The notes below the pieces were generated by a model that was not told the DNA's origin, made no database searches, and saw only the letters and a list, made by a program, of their open reading frames with translations. A stretch of DNA of 28,258 nt, taken from NCBI GenBank assembly GCA_029861675.1, contig JAOTYV010000019.1:1-28258 (forward strand), given 5' to 3'. Within the stretch, counting starts at the first letter, position 1; each line of letters starts with the position of its first letter. A program made the position numbers and the translations under genes. This stretch comes from Alphaproteobacteria bacterium. GTDB taxonomy: Bacteria; Pseudomonadota; Alphaproteobacteria; UBA8366. Shown here piece after piece: positions 1-7,982 of this stretch.

Positions 1-69
1 GAAAAACCCGCCCAACGCCATGTAGAGAATGCCGCGCAGCGGCGCGGAAGAAACGCTCGGTGTACTCAT
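1..69 (-). CDS. DMT/EamA-type transporter, N-terminal fragment (runs off the window)
   Basis: Only the first 23 codons are present, reading from an ATG at 69 down to base 1. The peptide begins MSTPSVSSAPLRGILYM and continues into a hydrophobic, glycine-rich stretch. A short polar leader followed by a PLRGIL-type start of the first membrane helix is characteristic of drug/metabolite transporter (EamA) family proteins, so an inner-membrane exporter is the likeliest product. The gene starts 40 bp downstream of the MmgE/PrpD stop on the same strand and may be co-transcribed with it. No clear Shine-Dalgarno sequence precedes the ATG. The family call rests on about 20 residues and is tentative. Confidence 0.45.
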   Translation of the reverse strand, partial: MSTPSVSSAPLRGILYMALGGFF

Positions 70-109
70 GAGCGCCAGACCGTAGGACGGCGGGACAGAT
101 GGCGCGAAA

Positions 110-1486
110 TCAGCGGCAATGGGCGACCAAGGTATCTAAGCTGTCGGCATCCTCGAGCCGGTCGACGGCGTCCATGATCGCCTCGGCGCGCTCTCGCGAC
201 ACCGCGTTTTCGGCATTCGCCATAAACTTCGCACCGATATCCTGGGCCGTCATGGGCTTTTCCCGGCTGCCCCAATTGTAATCTTCGATGCGCTCCAAAC
301 GACGGCCATCGGTCGTCTCGGCAACGACCCACCCCTTGTAACGCTCGGTTCCCGGGGCTTCCGCGTCGATCTCATAGCGGATCTTGCCGCTCAGTTCGAG
401 AATCGCCGGATCGCGAATGCTTTCCGCGCTATAGCCGTCACCGCCGAGCCGGCCGCAATGCAGCGCCTCGGCGAGGGAATATTGCAGGCTCACCCGGCCA
501 TGCGCCTCCGTGCGCGGCGCGATTTTTTCCGATACCGGCTCGCAAACCACCGGGATCATGTATTCGGCAATGCGAACGGTGAGCGTTTCCACATCCGACG
601 CCCGCAGCCCCTCTTCCCGGTAAAGGTACAGAAGGGCATCGAGGAATGGATGGATGATGTGGGCCGTCGGATAGGGTTTGAAGGACATGTTGCGGCTTTC
701 CCACTCGACACCCAGATCGCGAACCATCCGGTCGAAATCGAGTTGCCCGCGCAAATCGTGCAAATGCGACGGCAGCAGGCCGAAACGTCCTTCCAGCACG
801 GCGGCGGGTCCGGTCAGACCGCTCCGCGCGAAATTCGCGGCGGCGATCGCGCCATGCGCCGACCAGCCGGGGTGGATGAATTGCGTATCCGTGCCGTCTT
901 CCCAGCAGGCGAGGATACCGGACGCGAAACTGCCCGCATGGCCCGCCGCCGCGACGGTTTGTTGTTCCGTCAGGCCGAGCAGCCGGGCCGCGGCAAAGGT
1001 CGCGCCGAAGGTGCCGATGATGCCGGTCGGATGCAGGCCGCGGGGATGAAAGGTGCCCGGCGCGATGACGCCGATGCGGCAGGTCAGCTCGTTGCCGGCG
1101 GCAACGGCGGTGAGGAAGTCGCGGCCGCTGGCGCCGCCGGATTCGGCCGCCGCGAGGGCAGCCGCCACGGTCGGGCTGGTCGCATGAATGATCGTCTCGT
1201 TATGGGTATCGTCGAATTGCAGGGCTTCCGCCAAGGCGCCGTTGGCGAGCGCCGCCAGCATCGCGCTGTTGCGCGCGCCGAGGCCGATCAAGGTGCACGC
1301 GTCGCCTTGTCCCATCCCGCCCACGCCGTCGCGGAGCGCCGCGCCGAATTTCGTGGTGCCGGCAATCAACATGAGCCCGAGCGAGTCCAGCACGCGCAGC
1401 TTGGTCGCCTCGGCAACATCGGCGGGCAGATCCTCGTAGCGCAGCCCCGCGACCCACGCCGCCGATTGCGTGCTAAGGCTTTCCAT
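110..1486 (-). CDS. MmgE/PrpD family protein
   Basis: This 458-residue protein belongs to the MmgE/PrpD family, whose known members include 2-methylcitrate dehydratase and cis-aconitate decarboxylase, acting on small polycarboxylic acids in the cytoplasm. Visible family features are the N-terminal helical segment with LRVLDSLGLMLIAGT, the Gly/Ala-rich middle (GHAGSFASGILACWEDGTD) and the FKPYPTAHIIHPFLDA segment of the substrate pocket. The open frame extends upstream to 1786, but the ATG at 1486 gives the normal family length and has an AGGGA-like Shine-Dalgarno. No prpB or prpC is nearby, so a role in propionate degradation is not supported; such stand-alone paralogues are usually of unknown substrate. 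It is transcribed divergently from the TauD-type gene at 1670. Confidence 0.85.
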   Translation of the reverse strand: MESLSTQSAAWVAGLRYEDLPADVAEATKLRVLDSLGLMLIAGTTKFGAALRDGVGGMGQGDACTLIGLGARNSAMLAALANGALAEALQFDDTHNETIIHATSPTVAAALAAAESGGASGRDFLTAVAAGNELTCRIGVIAPGTFHPRGLHPTGIIGTFGATFAAARLLGLTEQQTVAAAGHAGSFASGILACWEDGTDTQFIHPGWSAHGAIAAANFARSGLTGPAAVLEGRFGLLPSHLHDLRGQLDFDRMVRDLGVEWESRNMSFKPYPTAHIIHPFLDALLYLYREEGLRASDVETLTVRIAEYMIPVVCEPVSEKIAPRTEAHGRVSLQYSLAEALHCGRLGGDGYSAESIRDPAILELSGKIRYEIDAEAPGTERYKGWVVAETTDGRRLERIEDYNWGSREKPMTAQDIGAKFMANAENAVSRERAEAIMDAVDRLEDADSLDTLVAHCR

Positions 1487-1669
1487 CTTCCCTGAATCCC
1501 TCTCACCACGACCGGAACCGGCCAAACCGGACCATAACAGGACCGCCGGAACGCGACAACGCGACGGTCCGCCGCCGGATCGCACGGTGGCGGAGGATAT
1601 GGTCTTTTTTCGCCACCACCGGCACGATATCCTTGCCGGACGAGCGAAAAAGAGAGGGAGCGGCATCGC

Positions 1670-2533
1670 ATGGTTTCGATCGAACGGGTTGGTGGAAATT
1701 TCGTCGCGGAGGTAGACGGCATCGACCTTGGCCACGATCTGGACGATGAAACCTGGGACGCGATCCATCGCGCCTACCTGGAGCACAAAGTGCTATTTTT
1801 CCGGAATCAATCGCTTGCGGCCAAGCAGCTTTGCAAATTCGGCGAAGCCTTCGGTGAGATTATTCCGCACACGATCCGCAAATTCTGGCACGAAGAAGAG
1901 CCCCGCATCACCGTCCTGTCGAACCGTGTCGAATACGGCAAACCGAAGGGGATCAAGGATGCCGGTTCGTTCTGGCATTCGGATTGGTCGTATCTGGAAC
2001 GGCCGGCGAACGCCACAATGCTCTATGCAATCGAAATCCCGGCGGAAGGCGGCGACACGCTGTTTTGCGACCTCACCGCGGCCTATGACGCGCTGACGCC
2101 GGCGATGAAACAACGGCTCGATGGACTCCAGTATCGCTGCCAATACCGCTACCACCGCGACCGCGACCACCCGGAATCCCGCTGGAAAATTATGACCGAG
2201 GAAGAACGCGCCGAGAGTCCGGAACGGGTCCGCCCGCTGATCCGCACCCATCCGGAAACCGGTCGCAAATCCATCTTCGTGTTCGAAGGCGTGACCGCCG
2301 GGATCAAGGGCATCATCGGCATGGATGAGACGGAGAGCGACACCCTGCTCGCGGAAATTTTTGAACACTGCAAACAGCCGCAATTTCATTACCGCTATGA
2401 ATGGAACGGCGCCGGCGACCTGCTGATGTGGGACAATCGCTGCACCATGCACGCGGCGACCACCGCCGCCCTGCCGCCAAGCCAAATCCGCGAATTGCAT
2501 CGCATCAGCACGGTGGGAACCGTGCCCGCATGA
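1670..2533 (+). CDS. TauD/TfdA-family Fe(II)/2-oxoglutarate dioxygenase
   Basis: A 287-residue cytoplasmic oxygenase of the TauD/TfdA family, which couples oxidative decarboxylation of 2-oxoglutarate to hydroxylation of a small, often acidic substrate. The iron triad is visible: His103 and Asp105 in FWHSDWSYLE and the distal His261 in WDNRCTMHAATTA, followed by Arg274/Arg278 for 2-oxoglutarate. Length and domain order match the family. A GGGAG sequence nine bases upstream supports the ATG at 1670. Its stop overlaps the start of the next gene (ATGA), so translation is probably coupled to the lactonase-like hydrolase. The substrate cannot be assigned; taurine is unlikely because no taurine transporter or regulator is near. 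Confidence 0.88.
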   Translation: MVSIERVGGNFVAEVDGIDLGHDLDDETWDAIHRAYLEHKVLFFRNQSLAAKQLCKFGEAFGEIIPHTIRKFWHEEEPRITVLSNRVEYGKPKGIKDAGSFWHSDWSYLERPANATMLYAIEIPAEGGDTLFCDLTAAYDALTPAMKQRLDGLQYRCQYRYHRDRDHPESRWKIMTEEERAESPERVRPLIRTHPETGRKSIFVFEGVTAGIKGIIGMDETESDTLLAEIFEHCKQPQFHYRYEWNGAGDLLMWDNRCTMHAATTAALPPSQIRELHRISTVGTVPA

Positions 2534-3333
2534 CGACGCCCGATGTCTATGCGGTCTATGCGGTGCGCTACGCGCATAGCGGCGAACGGCCGCCGAAGCA
2601 TAATTTCATCTTCGCCGACGCCCATGACGGCCCTTCGGCGATGGATTATTTCGTGTGGGCGGCTGTCGGCGAGAGCCGCAGCTTCGTAATCGATATGGGA
2701 TTCAACCGGGAAACCGCCGAGAAGCGCGGCCATGATTATCTGCGCTGTCCGGCCGAAAGCCTCACCCATGTCGACCTGGACGCGGCCAGCGTCGAGGATG
2801 TGATCATCACCCATATGCATTGGGACCATGTGGGCAATTTCGACAAATTCCCGAAGGCGCGCTTCCACCTCCAAGAGTCCGAGGCCCAATTCGTGACCGG
2901 CCGCTATATGAGCCATAAGGTCATGCGCGGCGGTTTCGCCGTCGACGATGCCTGCGAGATGGTGCGTCAGGTCTATGCCGACCGGGTCGAATTCCATGAC
3001 GGCGAGGCGGAACTGGCTTCCGGCTTTTCCGTCCACCATGCGGGCGGCCATACCATGGGACACCAATTTGCCCGGGTTTACACCAGGCGCGGCTGGGTCG
3101 TGCTGGCGTCCGACGCGGCGCATTACTACGCCAATATGGAGCAGGGAAACCCGTTCCCGGCGATCTACAGCGTCGGCGAAAACCTGGCGTCGTTCCGGCT
3201 GGCCCGCCGGCTCGCGGAATCGGGCCGGCATGTGATCCCCGGACACGACCCGTTGGTATTACAGCGCTATCCCCCGCCGTCGCCGGAGCTCGAGGGCGTC
3301 GTGGTACGGCTCGACGTCGACCCGAAAGAATAG
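2530..3333 (+). CDS. MBL-fold hydrolase, N-acyl-homoserine lactonase (AttM/AiiA)-like
   Basis: A 267-residue metallo-beta-lactamase-fold hydrolase. The di-zinc site is complete: His95, His97, Asp99 and His100 in the HMHWDH motif, His174 in GGHTMGHQ, Asp195 in ASDAAH and His239 in PGHDP. This arrangement is that of the AttM/AiiA lactonase branch, which opens lactone rings such as N-acyl-homoserine lactones. The start overlaps the preceding dioxygenase stop by four bases, and the HAD phosphatase follows 19 bp later, so the three genes form an operon. Given that context it may hydrolyse a lactone or ester made by the dioxygenase rather than a quorum signal; this is inference. No signal peptide is present, so it should be cytoplasmic. 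Confidence 0.85.
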   Translation: MTTPDVYAVYAVRYAHSGERPPKHNFIFADAHDGPSAMDYFVWAAVGESRSFVIDMGFNRETAEKRGHDYLRCPAESLTHVDLDAASVEDVIITHMHWDHVGNFDKFPKARFHLQESEAQFVTGRYMSHKVMRGGFAVDDACEMVRQVYADRVEFHDGEAELASGFSVHHAGGHTMGHQFARVYTRRGWVVLASDAAHYYANMEQGNPFPAIYSVGENLASFRLARRLAESGRHVIPGHDPLVLQRYPPPSPELEGVVVRLDVDPKE

Positions 3334-3352
3334 CGCCGCAAGGAATCCGAAT

Positions 3353-4078
3353 ATGCAGTTGCCAAAAACCATCCTCTTCGACATGGACGGCACGCTCATC
3401 GCCGCCTATCAACGGCCCGATCTCGCCTGGCAGAGCGTGTTGAGCGAATTCGCGAGTCGGATTCAGAACACGGATACCGACGCGCTGGCCGACGCGATCA
3501 ACGAGAGCGGCCGGACGCTGTGGCGCAAGATCGAGGCGACGCCGGGCGAACACAAAAACCTGCGCTACGACATCGAAGCAACGCGGCACCTTATCGTGCA
3601 AACAGGATTGCAGGAGGCCGGCGTAAACGATCCAACCCTCGCCGGCGACATCGCGACCCGCTTCAATGCCTACCGCCGCGAGCAGCTTACGGCCTTTCCC
3701 GGCGCGCTCGAAACGGTCGACCGGCTGCGTGATCGCGGCGTCCGTTTGGCGCTCGTCACCAATGGCGGCATCAAGGATCAGAGCGCCAAAATCGAACGAT
3801 TTGGGCTCGCGCAGCAATTCGACCATGTGGTGATTTCCGAGCAATTCGGCGCGGACAAGCCCGATCCCACGATCTACCAGCATGTCCTGGAGGTCTTCGA
3901 CTGTGCGCCGTCGGAAGCCTGGATGGTCGGCGACAACCTGCATTTCGACGTTGGCGCGCCGCAGCGCCTGGGGATTCATGGGATTTGGCACGACCCGGCG
4001 GGAGATGGCCTGCCCCACGATACGGACGTCCAACCCGACCGGGTCATCAATGCAATTCCGGAACTCCTGCCGGATTGA
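3353..4078 (+). CDS. HAD-superfamily hydrolase (phosphoglycolate-phosphatase-like)
   Basis: A 241-residue haloacid-dehalogenase-type hydrolase, a cytoplasmic Mg-dependent phosphatase or related enzyme. All four HAD motifs are visible: motif I LFDMDGTL with nucleophile Asp10 and Asp12, motif II LVTNGG, the motif III lysine in DKPDP, and motif IV MVGDNLHFDVGAPQ. A helical cap of about 70 residues lies between motif I and motif II, as in the Gph/YjjG branch. It is the last gene of the unit starting at 1670. The substrate is unknown. The intergenic stretch after it carries a palindromic repeat that could end transcription. Confidence 0.87.
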   Translation: MQLPKTILFDMDGTLIAAYQRPDLAWQSVLSEFASRIQNTDTDALADAINESGRTLWRKIEATPGEHKNLRYDIEATRHLIVQTGLQEAGVNDPTLAGDIATRFNAYRREQLTAFPGALETVDRLRDRGVRLALVTNGGIKDQSAKIERFGLAQQFDHVVISEQFGADKPDPTIYQHVLEVFDCAPSEAWMVGDNLHFDVGAPQRLGIHGIWHDPAGDGLPHDTDVQPDRVINAIPELLPD

Positions 4079-4106
4079 CCGGGCATGCGATATTCGGCGC
4101 AATTTC

Positions 4107-4215
4107 GCGCTAGACCATTTCTTCTTTAAATTGGCTCAAGTGAAATGGTCTATCTCTTTGTTTTTACGCAAATACGTCGTCGCGAACCGATTCGGTTCTC
4201 TCGGGATTTGCTCTA
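4107..4215 (+). repeat. Palindromic intergenic repeat, copy A
   Basis: About 109 bp that reappears in reverse complement at 6578-6687, with roughly nine mismatches by eye (about 90% identity). Two inverted repeats lie inside it. GACCATTTC (4113-4121) pairs with GAAATGGTC (4142-4150). A second hairpin, with arms around GAACCGA/TCGGTTC, lies at 4183-4198. The core, from the ATCTCTTTG-like segment to ATTTGCTCT, resembles short interspersed palindromic elements that are common between genes in alphaproteobacteria. It contains no gene of its own. Here it lies just after the HAD gene and may act as a transcription terminator or RNA-stability element. Confidence 0.8.
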
Positions 4216-4338
4216 ATTCAGCCGTTCGGTCCAATATGCTTGACCTTGCCCGCGTGGAGGAATTGACTCGTCTTCGACGGCGCTCTAGTTAGTCGGGCAG
4301 CGAATTCGTCCGGACAAAAAACACGCGCGCACGGCAGG

Positions 4339-4350
4339 ATTGGCGCCAAT
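4339..4350. promoter_or_regulatory. Candidate operator palindrome upstream of HMG-CoA lyase
   Basis: ATTGGCGCCAAT is a perfect 12 bp inverted repeat 43 bp before the lyase start. Its position fits a repressor or activator site for the lyase/dehydrogenase unit. No regulator gene lies in the window to pair it with, so this is a sequence observation with an inferred role. Confidence 0.35.
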
Positions 4351-4393
4351 TTTGGGCACGCGGCGCGGCACTCGGTTCCAGAGAAGGAGAAGC

Positions 4394-5371
4394 ATGATGC
4401 GAGACGGCAATGACGTTCATGTCTGTGAAGTTGGCCTACGAGACGGGCTGCAAAACATTCAGACCTTCTTCCCGACCGATCAGAAAGTCGAGTGGATCAA
4501 GGCGGAAGCCGCATCCGGCATGCCGGAAATCGAGGTCTGCTCCTTCGTGCCGCCGAAACTGATCCCGCAATTCAAGGATGCCAAGGAAGTCTGCGCCGCG
4601 GCCCTCGAAATCAAGAAGGATCATCCGGATCTGATTATCTCCGCCCTGATGCCGAACCTGCGCGGCGGCGCCGACGGCATCGAAGCCGGTGTCGACAAGC
4701 TCAACTACGTGACCTCGGTCAGCGAAAAGCACAACATGGCCAACGTCCGCAAAACCAGCGATGAATCGGTGGAGGATTTCCGGAAAATCGTTGCCTTGCG
4801 TGACGAGAAAGCCAAGGAAACCGGCAAGCGCGTGACACTGTTCGCAGGCCTGTCCACCGCGCTCGGCTGCACCATCGAAGGCCCGGTGGATCCGGCGGCG
4901 GTGCTGCGGCTGGCGGAAAAATTCCTCGACGCCGGCGCCGACGAACTGGCGGTCGCCGACACCGTGGGCTACGCCAACCCGACCCAGGTGAAGAACCTGT
5001 TCAAGATGCTGTTCGACAATCTCCCCAAGGACGTGGTGCTGACCGTCCATCTGCACGACACCCGGGGCCTCGGCATCGCCAATGCCAATGCCGCGCTGGA
5101 AGCCGGCGTCCGGCGCTTCGATGCGTCGCTCGCGGGTCTCGGCGGCTGCCCTTATGCGCCGGGCGCCACCGGCAATATCGTGATGGACGATCTGGTGTTC
5201 ATGCTGGAATCGATGGGGCTGAAGACCGGCGTCGATCTCGACAAGCTGGTGGCGGTGCGCGAAATCGTCGCGCGCAACCTGCCGGGCGAACAACTCTACG
5301 GCGGGCTCGCCAAATCGGGGCCGCCGAAAGGCTACGTACCCGCATCCCAAATGGCCGCGGCCGCCGAATAA
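4394..5371 (+). CDS. Hydroxymethylglutaryl-CoA lyase family protein
   Basis: A 325-residue TIM-barrel lyase of the HMG-CoA lyase family, which cleaves 3-hydroxy-3-methylglutaryl-CoA to acetyl-CoA and acetoacetate as the last step of leucine breakdown; relatives split other 3-hydroxy-3-methyl acyl-CoAs. Catalytic features are present: Arg16-Asp17 in VGLRDGLQN, the metal-binding pair in HLHDTRG, and the loop signature GLGGCPYAPGATGN with its catalytic Cys and Asn. Two adjacent ATGs follow an AAGGAG site; the first (4394) is used here and the second would shorten the protein by one residue. The frame is open to 4340 without a ribosome site. An acyl-CoA dehydrogenase follows 21 bp later, consistent with a leucine-type or branched-acid route. 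Confidence 0.9.
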   Translation: MMRDGNDVHVCEVGLRDGLQNIQTFFPTDQKVEWIKAEAASGMPEIEVCSFVPPKLIPQFKDAKEVCAAALEIKKDHPDLIISALMPNLRGGADGIEAGVDKLNYVTSVSEKHNMANVRKTSDESVEDFRKIVALRDEKAKETGKRVTLFAGLSTALGCTIEGPVDPAAVLRLAEKFLDAGADELAVADTVGYANPTQVKNLFKMLFDNLPKDVVLTVHLHDTRGLGIANANAALEAGVRRFDASLAGLGGCPYAPGATGNIVMDDLVFMLESMGLKTGVDLDKLVAVREIVARNLPGEQLYGGLAKSGPPKGYVPASQMAAAAE

Positions 5372-5392
5372 CGATCCGGAACGATATTCATC

Positions 5393-6580
5393 ATGAGCGA
5401 GACAGACGTCTCCATACCGACCGGTGACGACTATCCCGAACTGCGCGACGCGGTCACCAAGCTGTGCGCCGACTATCCCTCGGAATACTGGCGCAAGCTG
5501 GAAGATCAGCCGCCGTCGAGCAGCTACCCGACGGAATTCGTCGAAGCGCTGACCGAATCCGGCTATCTGGCCGCGCTCATTCCGGAGGAATATGGCGGCT
5601 CGGGCCTGCCGATCCGGGCCGGCGCGGTCATCCTGGAAACCGTCAATGCGGTCGGCGGCAGCGCGTCCGCCTGCCATGCCCAGATGTACACGATGGGCAC
5701 GATCCTGCGGCACGGCAGCAAGGCGCAGAAGCAGGAATACCTGCCGAAAATCGCTTCCGGCGAACTCCGGCTGCAGGCGTTCGCGGTAACCGAACCGACC
5801 ACCGGTTCGGACACCACGCAACTCAAGACGCGGGCGGTCAAGGACGGCGACAGCTACATCGTCAATGGTCAGAAGGTGTGGATCAGCCGCGCCGCTCATT
5901 CCGACCTGATGCTGCTGCTCGCCCGCACAACGCCGGCCGACGCGGTGAAGAAACGGACGGACGGCATTTCGACATTTCTTGTCGATATGCGCGAGGCCAA
6001 GGGCAACGGCATGGAAATCCGGCCAATCGACGCCATGGTCAATCACAACACGACGGAAATCTTCTTCGACGATCTGCGAATACCCGCATCCTCGCTGATC
6101 GGGGAAGAAGGTAAGGGCTTCCGCTACATCATCGACGGCATGAATGCGGAACGCTGCCTGGTGTCGAGCGAAGCGATCGGCAATGGCCGCTTCTTCATCA
6201 ACAAGGCGGTGGCCTACGCCAATGAACGCGTGGTATTCGGCCATCCGATCGGCAAGAATCAGGGCATTCAGTTCCCGATTGCCCAGGCGCACGCGCAGCT
6301 CGAAGCCGCGGACCTGTCCGTCCGCAAGGCCAACGCCATGTTCGAGGCCGGGCTGCCCTGCGGCGCCGAGGCCAATACCGCGAAATTCCTGTCGGGCGAG
6401 GCATCCTGGGCCGCCGCCGAAGCCTGCTTCACCACATTCGGCGGTTTCGCGTTCGCACGGGAGTACGATATCGAGCGCAAATGGCGGGAATGCCGCCTGT
6501 CGCGCAACGCGCCGGTCGCCCCCAACATGATCATGAATTTTATCGGCCAGCACGTGCTCGGCATGCCGCGGTCGTACTAG
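5393..6580 (+). CDS. Acyl-CoA dehydrogenase (first of a tandem pair)
   Basis: A 395-residue FAD flavoprotein that would oxidise an acyl-CoA to the 2-enoyl-CoA and pass electrons to ETF. The family signatures are visible: FAVTEPTTGSDTTQLKT (flavin and substrate contact), GQKVWISRAAHSDL and the C-terminal GGFAFAREYDIERKWREC. The usual MCAD-type catalytic glutamate near the C-terminus is absent, because NAPVAPNM stands where IYEGT would be. A glutamate is instead present in DGMNAERCL, aligning with the IVD/LCAD catalytic position, so activity is expected. It probably shares a transcript with the HMG-CoA lyase. Its TAG stop is also the first three bases of repeat copy B. Confidence 0.92.
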   Translation: MSETDVSIPTGDDYPELRDAVTKLCADYPSEYWRKLEDQPPSSSYPTEFVEALTESGYLAALIPEEYGGSGLPIRAGAVILETVNAVGGSASACHAQMYTMGTILRHGSKAQKQEYLPKIASGELRLQAFAVTEPTTGSDTTQLKTRAVKDGDSYIVNGQKVWISRAAHSDLMLLLARTTPADAVKKRTDGISTFLVDMREAKGNGMEIRPIDAMVNHNTTEIFFDDLRIPASSLIGEEGKGFRYIIDGMNAERCLVSSEAIGNGRFFINKAVAYANERVVFGHPIGKNQGIQFPIAQAHAQLEAADLSVRKANAMFEAGLPCGAEANTAKFLSGEASWAAAEACFTTFGGFAFAREYDIERKWRECRLSRNAPVAPNMIMNFIGQHVLGMPRSY

Positions 6581-6687
6581 AGCAAATCCCGAGCGAACCG
6601 AAACGGTTCGCGACGACGTATTTGCGTATAAACAAAGAGGTAGACCATTTCACATGAGTCAATTTGAACAAGAAATTGTCTACGCGC
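6578..6687 (-). repeat. Palindromic intergenic repeat, copy B (inverted relative to copy A)
   Basis: This is the reverse complement of the element at 4107-4215. It begins exactly at the TAG stop of the first dehydrogenase and fills nearly all of the gap to the second. The central hairpin is perfect in this copy: GCGAACCG (6593-6600) and CGGTTCGC (6604-6611) around AAA. It is flanked by GCAAAT and ATTTGC, which extend the stem with internal mismatches. The two copies enclose the lyase and the first dehydrogenase. The element may act as an attenuator or mRNA-stabilising structure between the tandem genes. Confidence 0.8.
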
Positions 6688-6703
6688 GGCGGAGAAAACG
6701 AAC

Positions 6704-7891
6704 ATGACCGAAAACGAGACACAAATCGCGCTCGGCGAGGACTATCCGGAACTCCGCGATGCGGTGAAGAAAATCTGCGCCGATTTTCCGGGTGAATATT
6801 GGCGCGGTCTGGAAGACCAATCGGTCGACGGCAGCTATCCCACCGCCTTCGTCAAGGCGCTCACGGAGTCGGGTTTCCTGGGCGCGTTGATCCCCGAGGA
6901 ATACGGCGGCGCCGGGCTGCCGATCCGCGCCGGCGCGGTCATTCTGGAAACCATCCATGAGACCGGCTGCAGCGCCGGGGCCGTGCATGCGCAGATGTAC
7001 ACCATGGGTACGGTGCTGCGGCACGGCAGCAAGGAGCAGAAGGATGCGTATCTGCCGAAGATCGCATCGGGCGAATTACGCCTGCAGGCCTTCGGCGTGA
7101 CCGAACCGACCACCGGGTCGGACACCACGCAGCTTAAGACCCGCGCCGAGCGCGACGGCAACGGCTATGTGGTGAACGGTCAGAAAGTGTGGACCAGCCG
7201 CGCGCTGCATTCCGACCTGATGCTGCTACTGGCGCGCACCACGCCCGCCGATCAGTGCGAACGGCGCAGCGACGGGTTATCCTGTTTCCTGATCGATCTG
7301 CGCGAAGCCAAGGGCAATGGCTGCGACATCCAACCGCTCGACGCGATGATCAACCACAACACCACCGAGGTGTTCTTCGACAATATGCGCATTCCCGGCT
7401 CGAGCCTGATCGGCGAGGAAGGCAAGGGATTCCGGTACATCCTCGACGGTATGAACGCCGAGCGCATCCTGATCGCCGCCGAGGCCCTGGGCGACTGCAA
7501 ATTCTTCCTGGACAAGGGGGTCGCCTATTCCAAGGAACGGATCGTCTTCGGCAACCCGATCGGTCAATACCAAGGGATTCAGTTCCCGCTTGCCAAAGCC
7601 TATGCGGAATCGCAGGCGGCGGACATGATGGCGCGCAAGGCGGCGGCGCTGTTCGATGCCGGACTGGCCTGCGGCGCCGAGGCCAATATGGCGAAACATC
7701 TGTCGGCGGACGCCGTCTGGGCCTGCGCCGAGGCATGTTTCACCACCCATGGCGGCTTCGCCTTCGCCCGCGAATACGACGTGGAGCGCAAATGGCGCGA
7801 AGCCCGGATCTTCCGGACCGCGCCGATTTCCACCAACATGATCCTCGCCTATATCGGCCAGCATGTTCTGGGAATGCCGCGGTCGTATTGA
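6704..7891 (+). CDS. Acyl-CoA dehydrogenase (second of a tandem pair)
   Basis: A 395-residue flavoprotein of the same length as its upstream neighbour and alignable to it without obvious gaps; by eye well over half of the residues are identical, so the two arose by tandem duplication. Signatures include FGVTEPTTGSDTTQLKT, GQKVWTSRALHSDL and GGFAFAREYDVERKWREA. As in its partner, the C-terminal MCAD-type glutamate is replaced (RTAPISTNM), while DGMNAERIL keeps a glutamate at the IVD-like position. A GGAG site nine bases before the ATG supports the start. The pair has probably split acyl chain or branching preference. The terminal GQHVLGMPRSY is identical in both copies. Confidence 0.92.
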   Translation: MTENETQIALGEDYPELRDAVKKICADFPGEYWRGLEDQSVDGSYPTAFVKALTESGFLGALIPEEYGGAGLPIRAGAVILETIHETGCSAGAVHAQMYTMGTVLRHGSKEQKDAYLPKIASGELRLQAFGVTEPTTGSDTTQLKTRAERDGNGYVVNGQKVWTSRALHSDLMLLLARTTPADQCERRSDGLSCFLIDLREAKGNGCDIQPLDAMINHNTTEVFFDNMRIPGSSLIGEEGKGFRYILDGMNAERILIAAEALGDCKFFLDKGVAYSKERIVFGNPIGQYQGIQFPLAKAYAESQAADMMARKAAALFDAGLACGAEANMAKHLSADAVWACAEACFTTHGGFAFAREYDVERKWREARIFRTAPISTNMILAYIGQHVLGMPRSY

Positions 7892-7982
7892 AAATTTGCG
7901 AACGGTCCGGTGACATTGAATTCATGCAGGGTTTTCGGCGAGCATGACTATGTCGCAGCTGCACGGAGCGATTGTCCGCATC

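Larger units (their letters stand above)
4079..4393. other. 315 bp intergenic region before the HMG-CoA lyase gene
   Basis: The first half is occupied by the palindromic repeat at 4107-4215. The second half has no supported gene; a 18-codon frame from 4236 to 4292 has no recognisable features. A perfect 12 bp palindrome (4339-4350) and the lyase Shine-Dalgarno (AAGGAG, 4384-4389) are the only other elements seen. The promoter for the lyase must lie here, but I cannot place a convincing -35/-10 pair. Confidence 0.7.

Noticed and set aside
458..1495. 345-codon frame opposite the first MmgE/PrpD gene
   Set aside because: Arg/Gly-rich antisense translation without family features.
2530..3333. 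Quorum-quenching lactonase as a firm function
   Set aside because: The motif set is shared by many MBL hydrolases, and the coupling to a dioxygenase suggests another substrate.
4236..4292. 18-codon frame in the 315 bp gap before the lyase
   Set aside because: No ribosome site, no conservation evidence and composition like the surrounding gap.
4436..6553. 705-codon open frame on the minus strand across the lyase and first dehydrogenase
   Set aside because: Antisense shadow of two genes with complete catalytic motifs; the translation is low-complexity and has no recognisable domain. Such frames are expected in GC-rich coding DNA.
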